Below are positions 26,230 through 34,962 of a DNA stretch of 64,000 nt, piece after piece; position 1 is the stretch's first letter; each line of letters starts with the position of its first letter. The stretch comes from DASVTR01 sp036382855. GTDB lineage: Bacteria; Acidobacteriota; Blastocatellia; Pyrinomonadales; Pyrinomonadaceae. The stretch lies in contig DASVPO010000033.1 in assembly GCA_036382855.1 (NCBI GenBank), forward strand, positions 124,001 to 188,000. Direction: 5' to 3'. The position numbers were made by a program, and so were the translations under genes. The notes under the pieces are model-generated. The model had not been told where the DNA came from. It saw nothing but the letters and a program-made list of their open reading frames with translations, and searched no databases.

Positions 26230-28260
26230 TTACGGGTTGACGCCGACGCCCGCGCAGTCGCTATTGGCCCGCGAAACGATTGGGCCGAAGCGCTTTTGAT
26301 ATTCCTCGGAAGTCAGAAACGCGCAGACCATCGCCTTGTAGTTGCCCGGCACTTTATTGTTGAGCACGTCGAGCCAGAAGTTATAACCGCCCTCGTCAGG
26401 GTTGCGTTGCAGGTAGCCGAAGTATTGCATCAGCACGAACGCGCGGTTGTATTCTGCGTTCTGCACGGCAGCGTCGTCGGCCACAAGCCTGACCACGCGC
26501 GCACGCCCGCCGTTCGTCTGATACTCGTTAATGAGCGAGGCGCGCTGCGATGAAAGGTTAACGCCCGTCGTTAGCTGCACTCTCTGCAAGAGCGCGTCAA
26601 CAAACTGTTCGGCCGTTTGCGACGCGGGGTAGATCTGTAAAAACTCCTGCCTCTGTACCCACTGGTTGGCGAACGCCTGCTTCATCTGTTCGAGTTGCGG
26701 CCCTTCTGCTATCTGGCCGCGGTCTGCGTTGAACTCCTGAAAGAGGGGGCGGCGTCCGAGGCTTGAGCGATAGAAGCGATAGATGAAAGAGCCTGTCCGC
26801 TGAAACTCCTGCTCGACGAAGAAGGCTGCCGAGACGGCGACGCGTTGATGCTTGATGCAGTTTTCGTCCGCAGCGCAGCGCGTGATTTCCCTTGTCCAGT
26901 AAGAGAGTCCGCCCGTGTCTGGCTCGCGGTTGAGAAAGTCTCTGTATTGCTGACGGACGAAGAATGAGGCGTCGTCAATAAAACTACGGTGAGGCAGATT
27001 TGGGCGCAACACAAACAACCCCTGCTCGATGCCGCTGACGATGACCGTGCCGCTCTTGAAGTAGGGATAATTTCCCCACGCGCCGTTGAAAGCCGCGTCG
27101 TCGTTAATAGGGAAGATGTCGAAGAAGGCCACTTCATTGAGGCTTGCGCCCGCTGCGTTGGCAGCATCGAGGATACGCAGGCCGCTGCGGTAATTCGACT
27201 CGTAGGTGTAGCGCCCACGCACATAAAGGTTATGGTCTATTGAGATGGTTGGGCCAACGTAGACGCCTGAGACCGCCGGCGCGTCGAGGTCAGAGAGATT
27301 CCAGATGTATGTGCGCGTATTGCCGCCGAAGTGGTTTTCGTCCAGTTCGTCGTCGAGCAGGAATTGCGCGTGGTCGTCTGTGAGCCAGCCCTGATGCGTG
27401 TAGCCGCTGCCGTCGTAGGTTGTGCGCGAGAGTTGAACGGGCTCGTTCTTGTTCGTCACGTCAACGATGGTCAGCGTGTCTTCGTTTGCGTTGAAGCAAA
27501 TCTCGCGGCCCTGATGCGTCGCGTCCGGCCCATGGTAGATGACGCATTGCGATTCGTGCGTGTAGCCGTCCTGACCGACGCACCCGGCGAAGGTGGGCGC
27601 GAGCGGATTCTGCACGTTGACCATGTGCAGGCCCTTGGAGCATGTGTCTTGGCTTCCGGCGGCGTAAGCGAAGCCTGTCTGCTCGTTGAGCGCGAGCGTG
27701 TGTGCGCGGCTGAAGCCGCTGTAGTGTGCCGTCTCCGCGAAAGTGACGGGCGGAGACGCGACGTTGCGTAGTTGAGTCAGGTCGAAGACCTGCATGCCGT
27801 GGCCTACGGCTTCGCTGACGATGAAGGCGTAGTTGCCGTAAGTTTTGATGCTGCGCCACGTGGAAGCAACGCTGTGCGGCGGGAGGTTGCCCAGATAGAC
27901 GGGCGCTTCCGCGTTGGTGATGTCAACAAACGATGTGCCTGTGGAACGGCCCATCAGCGCGTACTCCCTGCCTGTCAGCGGGTCGGTCCAGCCCCAGAGG
28001 TCGCTGCCGGAGCCGCCGCCGATGTTTGCGAGCGGCAGGAGCGCGGCGAGGTCAACATTGCGGCAGGGAAACGTGCCCGCCATTCCGTTGACACACGGCG
28101 TCAGGCTCATCGGAAGGAGCGCTTGATTTCCGGGTTGACCGTTTGGGCCACCGCCGCCGCCATGCTCGTGTTCGTCGTCGTGCACGGCGAGAAGCGGGCT
28201 GCCCCAGACAGTCAGAATCAAAAGGAGGGCGAGTAGGAGGGCAAACTTTCTGTTTCTCAT
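26230..28260 (-). CDS. exported LVIVD-type choice-of-anchor protein with C-terminal DUF4214 domains
   Basis: A 676-residue protein. The start is ATG at 28260 with AGAGG 7 bases upstream, giving the signal peptide FALLLALLLILTVWGSPLLA; an upstream open frame adds unlikely residues. A His/Asp/Gly-rich linker (HDDEHEHGGGGG) follows. Residues about 60-440 are LVIVD/choice-of-anchor-B repeats (SFVDITNAEAPVYLGNLP, QVFDLTQLRN, LTIVDVTNKNEPVQLSR). The C-terminal third contains two DUF4214 units (RDFLNREPDTGGLSYWT and GYLQRNPDEGGYNFWLDVL). This domain combination is typical of large secreted proteins; function is unknown. Confidence 0.8.
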   Translation of the reverse strand: MRNRKFALLLALLLILTVWGSPLLAVHDDEHEHGGGGGPNGQPGNQALLPMSLTPCVNGMAGTFPCRNVDLAALLPLANIGGGSGSDLWGWTDPLTGREYALMGRSTGTSFVDITNAEAPVYLGNLPPHSVASTWRSIKTYGNYAFIVSEAVGHGMQVFDLTQLRNVASPPVTFAETAHYSGFSRAHTLALNEQTGFAYAAGSQDTCSKGLHMVNVQNPLAPTFAGCVGQDGYTHESQCVIYHGPDATHQGREICFNANEDTLTIVDVTNKNEPVQLSRTTYDGSGYTHQGWLTDDHAQFLLDDELDENHFGGNTRTYIWNLSDLDAPAVSGVYVGPTISIDHNLYVRGRYTYESNYRSGLRILDAANAAGASLNEVAFFDIFPINDDAAFNGAWGNYPYFKSGTVIVSGIEQGLFVLRPNLPHRSFIDDASFFVRQQYRDFLNREPDTGGLSYWTREITRCAADENCIKHQRVAVSAAFFVEQEFQRTGSFIYRFYRSSLGRRPLFQEFNADRGQIAEGPQLEQMKQAFANQWVQRQEFLQIYPASQTAEQFVDALLQRVQLTTGVNLSSQRASLINEYQTNGGRARVVRLVADDAAVQNAEYNRAFVLMQYFGYLQRNPDEGGYNFWLDVLNNKVPGNYKAMVCAFLTSEEYQKRFGPIVSRANSDCAGVGVNP

Positions 28261-28509
28261 TCTAAACCTCTGAAGAAGCGGAAACGGCGCGCACCGTTTA
28301 CACGGCGGCGAACATTCGGATGATGCAGGGGAGACTGCGGAAGCGTCTGGCCCAGGAGAGCGCACAGTTGGCAGCGACTCGAAGACCATTCCTGAGCGGC
28401 CTTAATATAACTTTTTCTTGCGCTCCAACCAAGCCCGCAAGCCAGCTTTTTGAACTTTACGACGAAGGTTACGACGAAGCAGCGGGCATAGTTCCTTACG
28501 CCTCTCGCG

Positions 28510-29466
28510 CTAAGAGAAACGCCAGATGGCCGCTTCCAGTTCTTCGAGGCTGAGGTGGATGGCTTCAGGCGCGAGCCTGAGCGCGTATTTACGCAAATCG
28601 CTGCATTCATACAAAATCGTCAGCAGCATTAAACGCGCGCGCAGGTTCAAATCAATCTCCGCTTCCCTGTAGCCGTAGGCCAGCAGCAGCGCCCTTTGCA
28701 ACTCCGCGCGTCCCTGCACCATCAACACGCCCGGCGCAACAAACTCATATTCGGAAAAGCCGCAGAACGAATCACCGAAGTCGAACAAGCCTGAGACCTG
28801 CCAGCGACCATCTCTTTCTTCGAGCAGCACGTTGCCCGGATGCACGTCGCCATGCAGCAGCACGGGCCCGTGCTCAACCGGCAACAATTCGAGCCTCGCG
28901 GCGATGTACGAAGGCAGGCTCTCCAACCACTCTGGGTTAGCGCCACACGCTCGCTGCCGCTCGACGCTCTCGCTCGCCTGACGCTTGATGAATTCGTTCC
29001 AATCACGATTCAACGCATTTTGCGAGAGCGGCGCTGCGTGTCCGTGCAACTCTCTCATGCCAGCGCCGAGGCGGGAAACGATTTCAAGCCGCTCTCGCTC
29101 CTGTATCTCCGCCCAGACTTCTCTCATGGGCACGCCCTGCAAGTGAGTCATCAACAGATAGGGCCAACCTTCAAGCGTACCCGCGTGTACGACCTCGGGC
29201 GTCTCGATACACAGTTTGCCATGAGCGAACTCAAGCGCCGCCCGCTCACGCTCGTACTGCCCGCGAAAGGGCGCAAAGATTTTAAGGATCCACCGCTCAT
29301 CAACAAAGAAGATAATATTTTCACCCAACGCAGAACGCCGCAGGCTCTCGTAAGAAAGCCGGTGACGCGCGCAGATGACGGCTGCGGCTTGTTGCCATAC
29401 AACATCATGGAAGTGAAGCTGGTAATCTGCGGCCTCTGTGATTTTGGGAAGCTTCAAGCTCATCAC
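28510..29466 (-). CDS. aminoglycoside phosphotransferase-fold kinase
   Basis: A 318-residue APH-family kinase. The catalytic loop is LLHGDVHPGNVLL (HGDxxxxN) and the metal-binding loop is GLFDFGDS. The N-terminal lobe contains the ATP-lysine segment WILKIF. This fold phosphorylates small molecules (aminoglycosides, choline, homoserine, macrolides) and is widespread, so the name should not be read as antibiotic resistance. It is isolated, with no cluster context to suggest the substrate. Confidence 0.82.
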   Translation of the reverse strand: MMSLKLPKITEAADYQLHFHDVVWQQAAAVICARHRLSYESLRRSALGENIIFFVDERWILKIFAPFRGQYERERAALEFAHGKLCIETPEVVHAGTLEGWPYLLMTHLQGVPMREVWAEIQERERLEIVSRLGAGMRELHGHAAPLSQNALNRDWNEFIKRQASESVERQRACGANPEWLESLPSYIAARLELLPVEHGPVLLHGDVHPGNVLLEERDGRWQVSGLFDFGDSFCGFSEYEFVAPGVLMVQGRAELQRALLLAYGYREAEIDLNLRARLMLLTILYECSDLRKYALRLAPEAIHLSLEELEAAIWRFS

Positions 29467-29579
29467 GCGCCCGAATTTAACAGAAGCCGGATGCTAAAGA
29501 GTAGTTGCGACGAGTGTAATCGAAAATCGCGTGTGAGTTGACGAGCCTCCTGCTCGAAGCTCAATGCTCCGGCGTGAGA

Positions 29580-29596
29580 ATAATAATTACTATTGA
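29580..29596 (+). promoter_or_regulatory. PerR/Fur-type operator upstream of the perR-like gene
   Basis: ATAATAATTACTATTGA is an AT-rich imperfect palindrome. It matches the reverse complement of the site upstream of the catalase gene (30117-30133) at 15 of 17 positions. It lies 66 bases before the regulator start, consistent with autoregulation. The resemblance to known Per boxes (TTATAAT-type symmetry) is by eye. Confidence 0.65.
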
Positions 29597-29661
29597 CTTT
29601 CTACCCGCGATATATTTAACTACCAACACTCTTGAAGACGCGTGGGCTGTTAGGTAGCGAG

Positions 29662-30099
29662 ATGAGCGGCAAAAAGCAGCACGAGCAGGAAACGATTTTG
29701 CGGCAGAAGTTGGAGGAGCGCGGGGCGCACCTGACCCGCCAGCGGGCCGCCGTCTTCGACTATGTTCGTCAGGCCAAACATCACCCGACCGCCGAAGAAG
29801 TTTATCTCGGAGTCAAGCGAAAACTTCCGCGTATCAGCCTAGCCACCGTTTACAAGAATCTGGAAGCGCTGGTCGCGTGCGCGGCCATCTCGAAGCTCAG
29901 CTACGGGGACTCGGCTGCGCGTTATGACATACGCACAGACCATCACTATCACACCCGCTGCCTCGCTTGCGGTGGGATGTGGGATTTAGATGCCGGACAG
30001 GGCGCGGAGCTACTTAAACAGATCAAACCACAGGCGGGCTTCGCCGTGAAAGACTACCGGCTTGAACTCCTCGGCCATTGCCGCGAGTGCCGCCGGTAA
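29662..30099 (+). CDS. perR: Fur-family peroxide regulator (PerR-like)
   Basis: A 145-residue Fur-family protein. The winged helix (residues about 12-85) contains the recognition-helix motif ISLATVYKNLEAL. Two CxxC pairs (Cys100/103 and Cys140/143) form the structural zinc site. Regulatory metal ligands are suggested by His40/41, the RYDIRTDHHYH segment and Asp108 in GMWDL; Asp rather than Glu at that place is the PerR signature. The ATG at 29662 is preferred to an ATG ten codons upstream because the family begins there. A shared operator upstream of this gene and the next (catalase) gene supports peroxide regulation. Confidence 0.85.
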   Translation: MSGKKQHEQETILRQKLEERGAHLTRQRAAVFDYVRQAKHHPTAEEVYLGVKRKLPRISLATVYKNLEALVACAAISKLSYGDSAARYDIRTDHHYHTRCLACGGMWDLDAGQGAELLKQIKPQAGFAVKDYRLELLGHCRECRR

Positions 30100-30116
30100 T
30101 TTTTTTTGACCACCGA

Positions 30117-30133
30117 ACAATAGTAATTATTGT
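30117..30133 (+). promoter_or_regulatory. PerR/Fur-type operator upstream of the catalase gene
   Basis: ACAATAGTAATTATTGT is a near-perfect palindrome centred in the 78-base gap between the regulator and catalase genes, 45 bases before the catalase start. Its reverse complement agrees with the regulator's own upstream site at 15 of 17 positions. A T-run at 30099-30107 just before it may be part of a weak terminator for the regulator. Confidence 0.7.
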
Positions 30134-30177
30134 TCTTAATTTGCGCATAGAACGAAAGGAGAGAGGGTAGGTAAGTT

Positions 30178-31719
30178 ATGAGTGATAAAAGCGATGAGCA
30201 GAAGGATAGTGGGGGCCAGCTGGGTCAGCCGGTTCTGACAAACAGGCAGGGGCATCCCGTTTACGACAACCAGAATAACCGCACGGTGGGAGAACGCGGG
30301 CCGACCGTTCTGGAGAACTACCAGTTTCTTGAGAAGATTACACACTTCGACCGCGAGCGTATTCCTGAGCGCGTCGTCCACGCGCGCGGCGCGGGCGCAC
30401 ACGGCTACTTTGAAGCCTACGGCACTATCGGCGATGAACCCGCAAGCCGCTACACGCGCGCCAGGCTCTTTCAGCAGACAGGCAAGCGCACGCCAGTCTT
30501 CGTACGCTTCTCGACAGTGATTCACGGCGGCCACTCACCCGAAAATTTGCGCGACCCGCGCGGCTTCGCCATCAAGTTCTATACGGAAGACGGCAACTGG
30601 GATCTGGTTGGCAACAACCTGCAAATCTTCTTTATCCGCGACGCCATTAAGTTTCCAGACCTCGTTCACGCCTTCAAGCCTGACCCCGTAACAAACCGTC
30701 AGGACTCGCGCCGCATCTTCGATTTCATCAGCCTCACGCCCGAAGCGATGCACATGCTCACATGGCTCTTTAGCCCGTGGGGTATTCCTGCCGACTACCG
30801 GCACATGCGCGGCGCAGGCGTCAACACGTACAAGATGTACAACATGGAAGGCGAGGGCGTGCTCGTCAAGTATCACTTCATTCCGGCGCAGGGCGTTAAG
30901 AATCTGACGCAGGCGGAGGCTGATAAGATTGGTAATTTTAATCACGCCACACAGGATTTATACGAAAGCATAGCGCGCGGCGAATATCCCGAATGGGAGA
31001 TGTGCGTACAGATTATGTCGGACGACGAACACACGGAGCTTGATTTCGACCCGCTTGACGCAACGAAGGTATGGCCCGAAGAGCAGTTTCCCCTGCTTCC
31101 TGCCGGACGCATGGTGCTCGACCGTAATCCTACAAACTATTTCGCGGAGGTTGAGCAGGCAGCTTTCGGAACGGGTGTGCTCGTTGACGGTCTTGATTTT
31201 TCCGACGACAAGCTGCTGCAAGGCCGCACGTTCTCCTACTCAGACACGCAGCGCTACCGCGTCGGGCCAAACTACGTGCAACTGCCCATCAATAAACCGA
31301 AGACGCACGTTGCCACCAACCAGCGCGACGGGCAGATGACATATCACGTTGACGGCGTCGAAGCGGGCGAGAATCCGCACGTCAACTACGAGCCGAGCAA
31401 CCACAGCGACAGCCTGCGCGAAGCCCCTAAGGTCGGCAAAGACCACACGCCCTTCGTTCAGGGCAACGTCGTGCGCAAGGCCATCAGCCGGACGAACAAC
31501 TACGGGCAGGCCGGCGAGCGTTACCGTGCGATGGAAGCATGGGAGCGCGACGAGTTGATTAACAATCTGGTCGCGCAACTCAAGCAGTGTGACCGTAATA
31601 TTCAGGGGCGCATGGTCGGACACCTGACGCAATGCGACACGGAATACGGTCGGCGCGTGGCTGACGGTTTAGGAATCAAGGCAAACGAAAGCAAGGCGGA
31701 ATCCGCAGCAGCGGACTGA
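30178..31719 (+). CDS. katA: monofunctional haem catalase
   Basis: A 513-residue clade-type small-subunit catalase. The catalytic His68 is in RVVHARGAGAHGYF, the distal Asn in VGNNLQIFFIRDAIKFPD, and the proximal haem Tyr in RTFSYSDTQRYRVGPNY. The enzyme converts hydrogen peroxide to water and oxygen in the cytoplasm; no signal peptide is seen. A good ribosome site (GAAAGGAGAG) precedes the ATG. Regulation by the adjacent PerR-like repressor is strongly suggested by the shared operator. Confidence 0.95.
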   Translation: MSDKSDEQKDSGGQLGQPVLTNRQGHPVYDNQNNRTVGERGPTVLENYQFLEKITHFDRERIPERVVHARGAGAHGYFEAYGTIGDEPASRYTRARLFQQTGKRTPVFVRFSTVIHGGHSPENLRDPRGFAIKFYTEDGNWDLVGNNLQIFFIRDAIKFPDLVHAFKPDPVTNRQDSRRIFDFISLTPEAMHMLTWLFSPWGIPADYRHMRGAGVNTYKMYNMEGEGVLVKYHFIPAQGVKNLTQAEADKIGNFNHATQDLYESIARGEYPEWEMCVQIMSDDEHTELDFDPLDATKVWPEEQFPLLPAGRMVLDRNPTNYFAEVEQAAFGTGVLVDGLDFSDDKLLQGRTFSYSDTQRYRVGPNYVQLPINKPKTHVATNQRDGQMTYHVDGVEAGENPHVNYEPSNHSDSLREAPKVGKDHTPFVQGNVVRKAISRTNNYGQAGERYRAMEAWERDELINNLVAQLKQCDRNIQGRMVGHLTQCDTEYGRRVADGLGIKANESKAESAAAD

Positions 31720-31735
31720 AGATCAAAGGACGCGG

Positions 31736-31764
31736 CTCACGGAGGCTCGTGCGGCCTCCGTGAG
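31736..31764. terminator. hairpin terminator between convergent genes
   Basis: CTCACGGAGGC (31736-31746) pairs perfectly with GCCTCCGTGAG (31754-31764) around a 7-base loop. It lies between the catalase stop (31719) and the stop of the convergent AAA+ gene (31773) and probably serves both. Confidence 0.75.
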
Positions 31765-31772
31765 TTGCTTCT

Positions 31773-33515
31773 TCAAGTCTTCTGAAAACAGACAGCGCCG
31801 ATTCCGATTTTCGCCTCGAATATCTTCTTGGTGAGAAAGAATCCCCTCATCCTATCGCCGACGCCTAAAAGATGCAGCATCATCACGCCGTAATGTGAGG
31901 CGTTCGGAGTGGTCAGCAAATACTGGAAGGTGAAATAGTCGCCGGAAATGCTGATGAGTTCGATGCGCGCTTCTCGCTCGTCCTTGCGCTCTTTAACGTA
32001 GGCACGGAGCGTTCCTTTAATGCGCCCTTTCTCGCGTTGAAGCGTGAGCTTCAACGTGTAGGTGTGCTTCTGTTCCAGTTCGAGATGACCGGGCACGATG
32101 AGGTCTTCGCCCGTTCCCTTCCAGATTCCTGTCAACCTGTTTCCCTGTTTGATGTCGTGCGACTCATAGTTGCGGGCGATATTCTTTAGCCTGTCTTCGT
32201 CTCGCTTTTGCAGAAGCTCCGCATCAACATCCATTTCGGGCTGACGGTAAACTGCATCCAGATGCTCGACCTTCAGATTGTCCTTGCCGAAGAGAGCGTA
32301 GATGTTGGACAACACGGCCTTGAGTTCTCTGACGTTTCCGGGCCAGCGGTAGGATTGAAGACGTTCGAGTATGTCATCGGGAAGCGAAGAATTTTCCGCG
32401 CCGGTGATTCCCTTCCAGAGAAACTGTGCGAGGGCGGGTATGTCCTGCGGGTGTTCGTGCAGGGCTGGCGTCTGGATGAGAAATGAGCAGAGACGATAAT
32501 AGAGGTCTTCGCGGAAGCGCCCGGCCTGCACCATCGAGAAGAGATTACGATTCGTCGCAGCGATGATGCGCGCAGACACCTCCTTCTCACGACTCTCCCC
32601 GACGCGCCTCACCTTGCTCTCCTGCAAGGCACGCAGGATTTTGACCTGATGCTCCGGCGAGAGGTCGCCGATTTCATCCAAGAAGAGCGTTCCCTTACCC
32701 GTCAATTCCCAGAGACCGGCCCTCGTCGTGACACCCGTCGCGACGCCTCCGACAGAACCAAACAGTTCAGTCTCGAATAGTTCGCCGGGGATCGCGCCGC
32801 AGTTGACCGGCACGAATTGATAATCGCGCCGCGCGCTCTGCTGGTGAATCGCACGCGCGACAATCTCCTTGCCCGTGCCCGTGTCGCCTAAGATAAGCAC
32901 GGGCACATCAACTCTGGACGCGCGCAGTATCAACTCCCTGACAAGTTGAACTTCGACAGACTCGCCGTAATAGCTCATCGTCAGGTCGTGCGGAACATCG
33001 CCCGGCGACAACAGTTCAAGGAGCAGCGACGGAGAGCCAGCATCCTCTTTAAGACGACGACTCATAGCTTCCGCTCGATGATTGCCTCGCTTTGAAGCCG
33101 GAAGATGAGAGGCAGTTTGCACAGCACCCCTCTGCCAGAGTTCGTCGAAGACTTTTTCGTTCGTCCCTATGACGTAGATGTTTCTGTCATCTTTTTGGGC
33201 GGCCTTTTTCAGCAGCGCTGCGATGCCCTGCACGAGCCGGCCGCTCGTCGTGTAGCCGCCGCTGACGATAGGAATACGCGTGTGTCCGAGCAGGACTCTG
33301 GAGAGTTCCTTGTGCTCGTTCTTGGTCTTGCGGTCAACAAACTGTTCGTCCCGATTGCGTAGGCTTCCGAGGTCAGGCTCGCGCATGAGATAGACGCCGT
33401 ACATGCCCTGCGCTTTCATTTTTTGCAGGGCAAGGTGTGCTTCCGCGCCCAGTTCCTTCTGCAACACCTTCAAACCGTCGGCGTTCCTGATAATCTTCAA
33501 TGCTCTCAGAGACAT
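31773..33515 (-). CDS. sigma-54-type AAA+ ATPase with unknown N- and C-terminal domains
   Basis: A 580-residue protein. Residues about 1-180 form an alpha/beta domain of unknown kind (LGHTRIPIVSGGYTTSG). The central AAA+ module (about 190-415) has Walker A GDTGTGKE, Walker B GTLFLDEIGDL, and ATNRNL and WPGNVRELK as in bacterial enhancer-binding proteins. Two features are odd. The sigma-54 contact loop GAFTGA is changed to GVATGV, and the C terminus has no Fis-type helix-turn-helix but a beta-rich domain (about 455-580). It may therefore not activate transcription in the usual way. ATG 33515 is preferred to TTG 33551. It lies downstream of the ubiquitin/Pup operon on the same strand, after a 242-base gap. 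Confidence 0.8.
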   Translation of the reverse strand: MSLRALKIIRNADGLKVLQKELGAEAHLALQKMKAQGMYGVYLMREPDLGSLRNRDEQFVDRKTKNEHKELSRVLLGHTRIPIVSGGYTTSGRLVQGIAALLKKAAQKDDRNIYVIGTNEKVFDELWQRGAVQTASHLPASKRGNHRAEAMSRRLKEDAGSPSLLLELLSPGDVPHDLTMSYYGESVEVQLVRELILRASRVDVPVLILGDTGTGKEIVARAIHQQSARRDYQFVPVNCGAIPGELFETELFGSVGGVATGVTTRAGLWELTGKGTLFLDEIGDLSPEHQVKILRALQESKVRRVGESREKEVSARIIAATNRNLFSMVQAGRFREDLYYRLCSFLIQTPALHEHPQDIPALAQFLWKGITGAENSSLPDDILERLQSYRWPGNVRELKAVLSNIYALFGKDNLKVEHLDAVYRQPEMDVDAELLQKRDEDRLKNIARNYESHDIKQGNRLTGIWKGTGEDLIVPGHLELEQKHTYTLKLTLQREKGRIKGTLRAYVKERKDEREARIELISISGDYFTFQYLLTTPNASHYGVMMLHLLGVGDRMRGFFLTKKIFEAKIGIGAVCFQKT

Positions 33516-33757
33516 GATTCTTCGCAGTTGACGTAAACAGTCGTCCGGCAAAAAGAATGGGGAAGGCAGCGAGTGCCAGCAGGGACGGAAGCCGCCGGGT
33601 AAAACCGCTGACAGTCTAAACGCTCATCGGTGGCAAGTAAAGATAAGGATTATTAGAGTGTAGCGTGCGCTACTGATTCCTTCGACTGTTCGCTCGAAAG
33701 GGCTGGAAAGGAGGCGGGCGTGAGGAAGTTTGAAAGGCTTAATTCGGATTGGGGGTT

Positions 33758-34918
33758 TTACACAACGGCGGACTGAGGAAACATCGAGAGGGTGCTGTAA
33801 AGGTCCTGGAGACTGACCTTTGCGCTGCCTGCCAGCGAAGCTTTCACGGCTGCTGCGTCGAGCAGAGTAATAACTTTGGCGGGCATGCAGCCCGCTAGAG
33901 ATTGCGCATGTGCAATGGCGGCCTGCACGATTTCTTCATCAATTCGAACACGATGATGCTGCGCGATTCTTTCTCGCAACGCGAGCAGCATCTCCGTTAA
34001 CTCTTCCGGCCACGGTTCGGTTAATTCCACGATCTGCGTGCGACGCGCCAGAGGCTCCGGCTCAAGCAGGCGCGCATCAAGCACGGTTCCGATTAATTTA
34101 AGGCCCTGCTCCAGAGCCTGTGCCAGCAGCAAAGGCCCGCGAGACTCGCCATGTAAAGCGAGTTCGAGATGCTCCAGGACAAGTACTAAGTCCGTCGCAG
34201 TCGCGGCCTCTCCGAGCAAAGTGTAGAGAAGATTTTCTCGTTCCGACTCAAAGAGCGTGCCCGCCATCAGTGTGCCCAGATCAACTGCCACGACGCTCAG
34301 CGTAGGCCGCAACTCCTTCAGCCTTCGCGCCATACCGTAAAGCAAATTTGTCTTGCCCACGCCCGACTTGCCCTTGACGACAGGCAATCTCGTCTGCCAT
34401 TGCAGGAGCGCGCCGACGACCTCCGCAATCTTATCCTCGCGCCCGATGGTCGGCTCTCCAACGCCCTCGCTCACACGCGCTGTAATGTCAATTCCGAAAC
34501 TCGTCAGCAGCCGACCCTGCTGGACATGCATCTGCGCGACGTTAACTTCGCGGCTCTCCAGCACAGGCTCTTCTCCGTCGAAGCCGAGCACACGCAACGC
34601 ACTCTCGATTGCCGCCCGCGCATCTTCCTGCGTCGCCTGTTCCAGATAAATCACGCGCCATCCCTGCTGCCTGTGAGCGCCGCTGAAGGCACGCAGCACC
34701 CGGTTGTCCGTTCCCGTGTACTCAAGGTCTTCGTCAACGCAAACAAGAAAGGGCATCCCCGCGCAAGGTCGCTTGATGAGCAAATTCGTGCGCGGCTTGT
34801 TGAAGCAATCCTTATGCGCGGGCACGTTTCTGAGGAAAAGCGTGTCGGCGTTAGCCGTATCTATCCGCACACGCGATTGCTTCAACCTCTTTTCCAAATC
34901 ATGTTCCAACTCAAGCAT
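33758..34918 (-). CDS. ClpA/ClpB-like AAA+ ATPase with degenerate Walker B
   Basis: A 386-residue protein. The N-terminal part (1-140) is unrecognised. From about 155 on it resembles the first nucleotide-binding domain of ClpA/ClpB: GREDKIAEVVGALLQ, Walker A GKSGVGKTNL, DLGTLMAGT, and a C-terminal helical segment with HHRVRIDEEI and MPAKVITLLDAA. The Walker B region reads LVLVLEHLEL instead of the hhhhDE consensus, so ATP hydrolysis may be lost. No second ATPase domain or protease-binding loop was found. It is the last gene of the ubiquitin/Pup operon, 44 bases after the Dop/PafA gene, and may be an adaptor or nucleotide-gated switch there; that is inference. Confidence 0.72.
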   Translation of the reverse strand: MLELEHDLEKRLKQSRVRIDTANADTLFLRNVPAHKDCFNKPRTNLLIKRPCAGMPFLVCVDEDLEYTGTDNRVLRAFSGAHRQQGWRVIYLEQATQEDARAAIESALRVLGFDGEEPVLESREVNVAQMHVQQGRLLTSFGIDITARVSEGVGEPTIGREDKIAEVVGALLQWQTRLPVVKGKSGVGKTNLLYGMARRLKELRPTLSVVAVDLGTLMAGTLFESERENLLYTLLGEAATATDLVLVLEHLELALHGESRGPLLLAQALEQGLKLIGTVLDARLLEPEPLARRTQIVELTEPWPEELTEMLLALRERIAQHHRVRIDEEIVQAAIAHAQSLAGCMPAKVITLLDAAAVKASLAGSAKVSLQDLYSTLSMFPQSAVV

Positions 34919-34962
34919 GATGCTAAACCCTCTCAAACTGAGAAACGGCCGCGCGCCCCGGC

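Noticed and set aside
28510..29466. Aminoglycoside resistance gene
   Set aside because: Only the general APH kinase fold is visible, with no mobile or resistance context.
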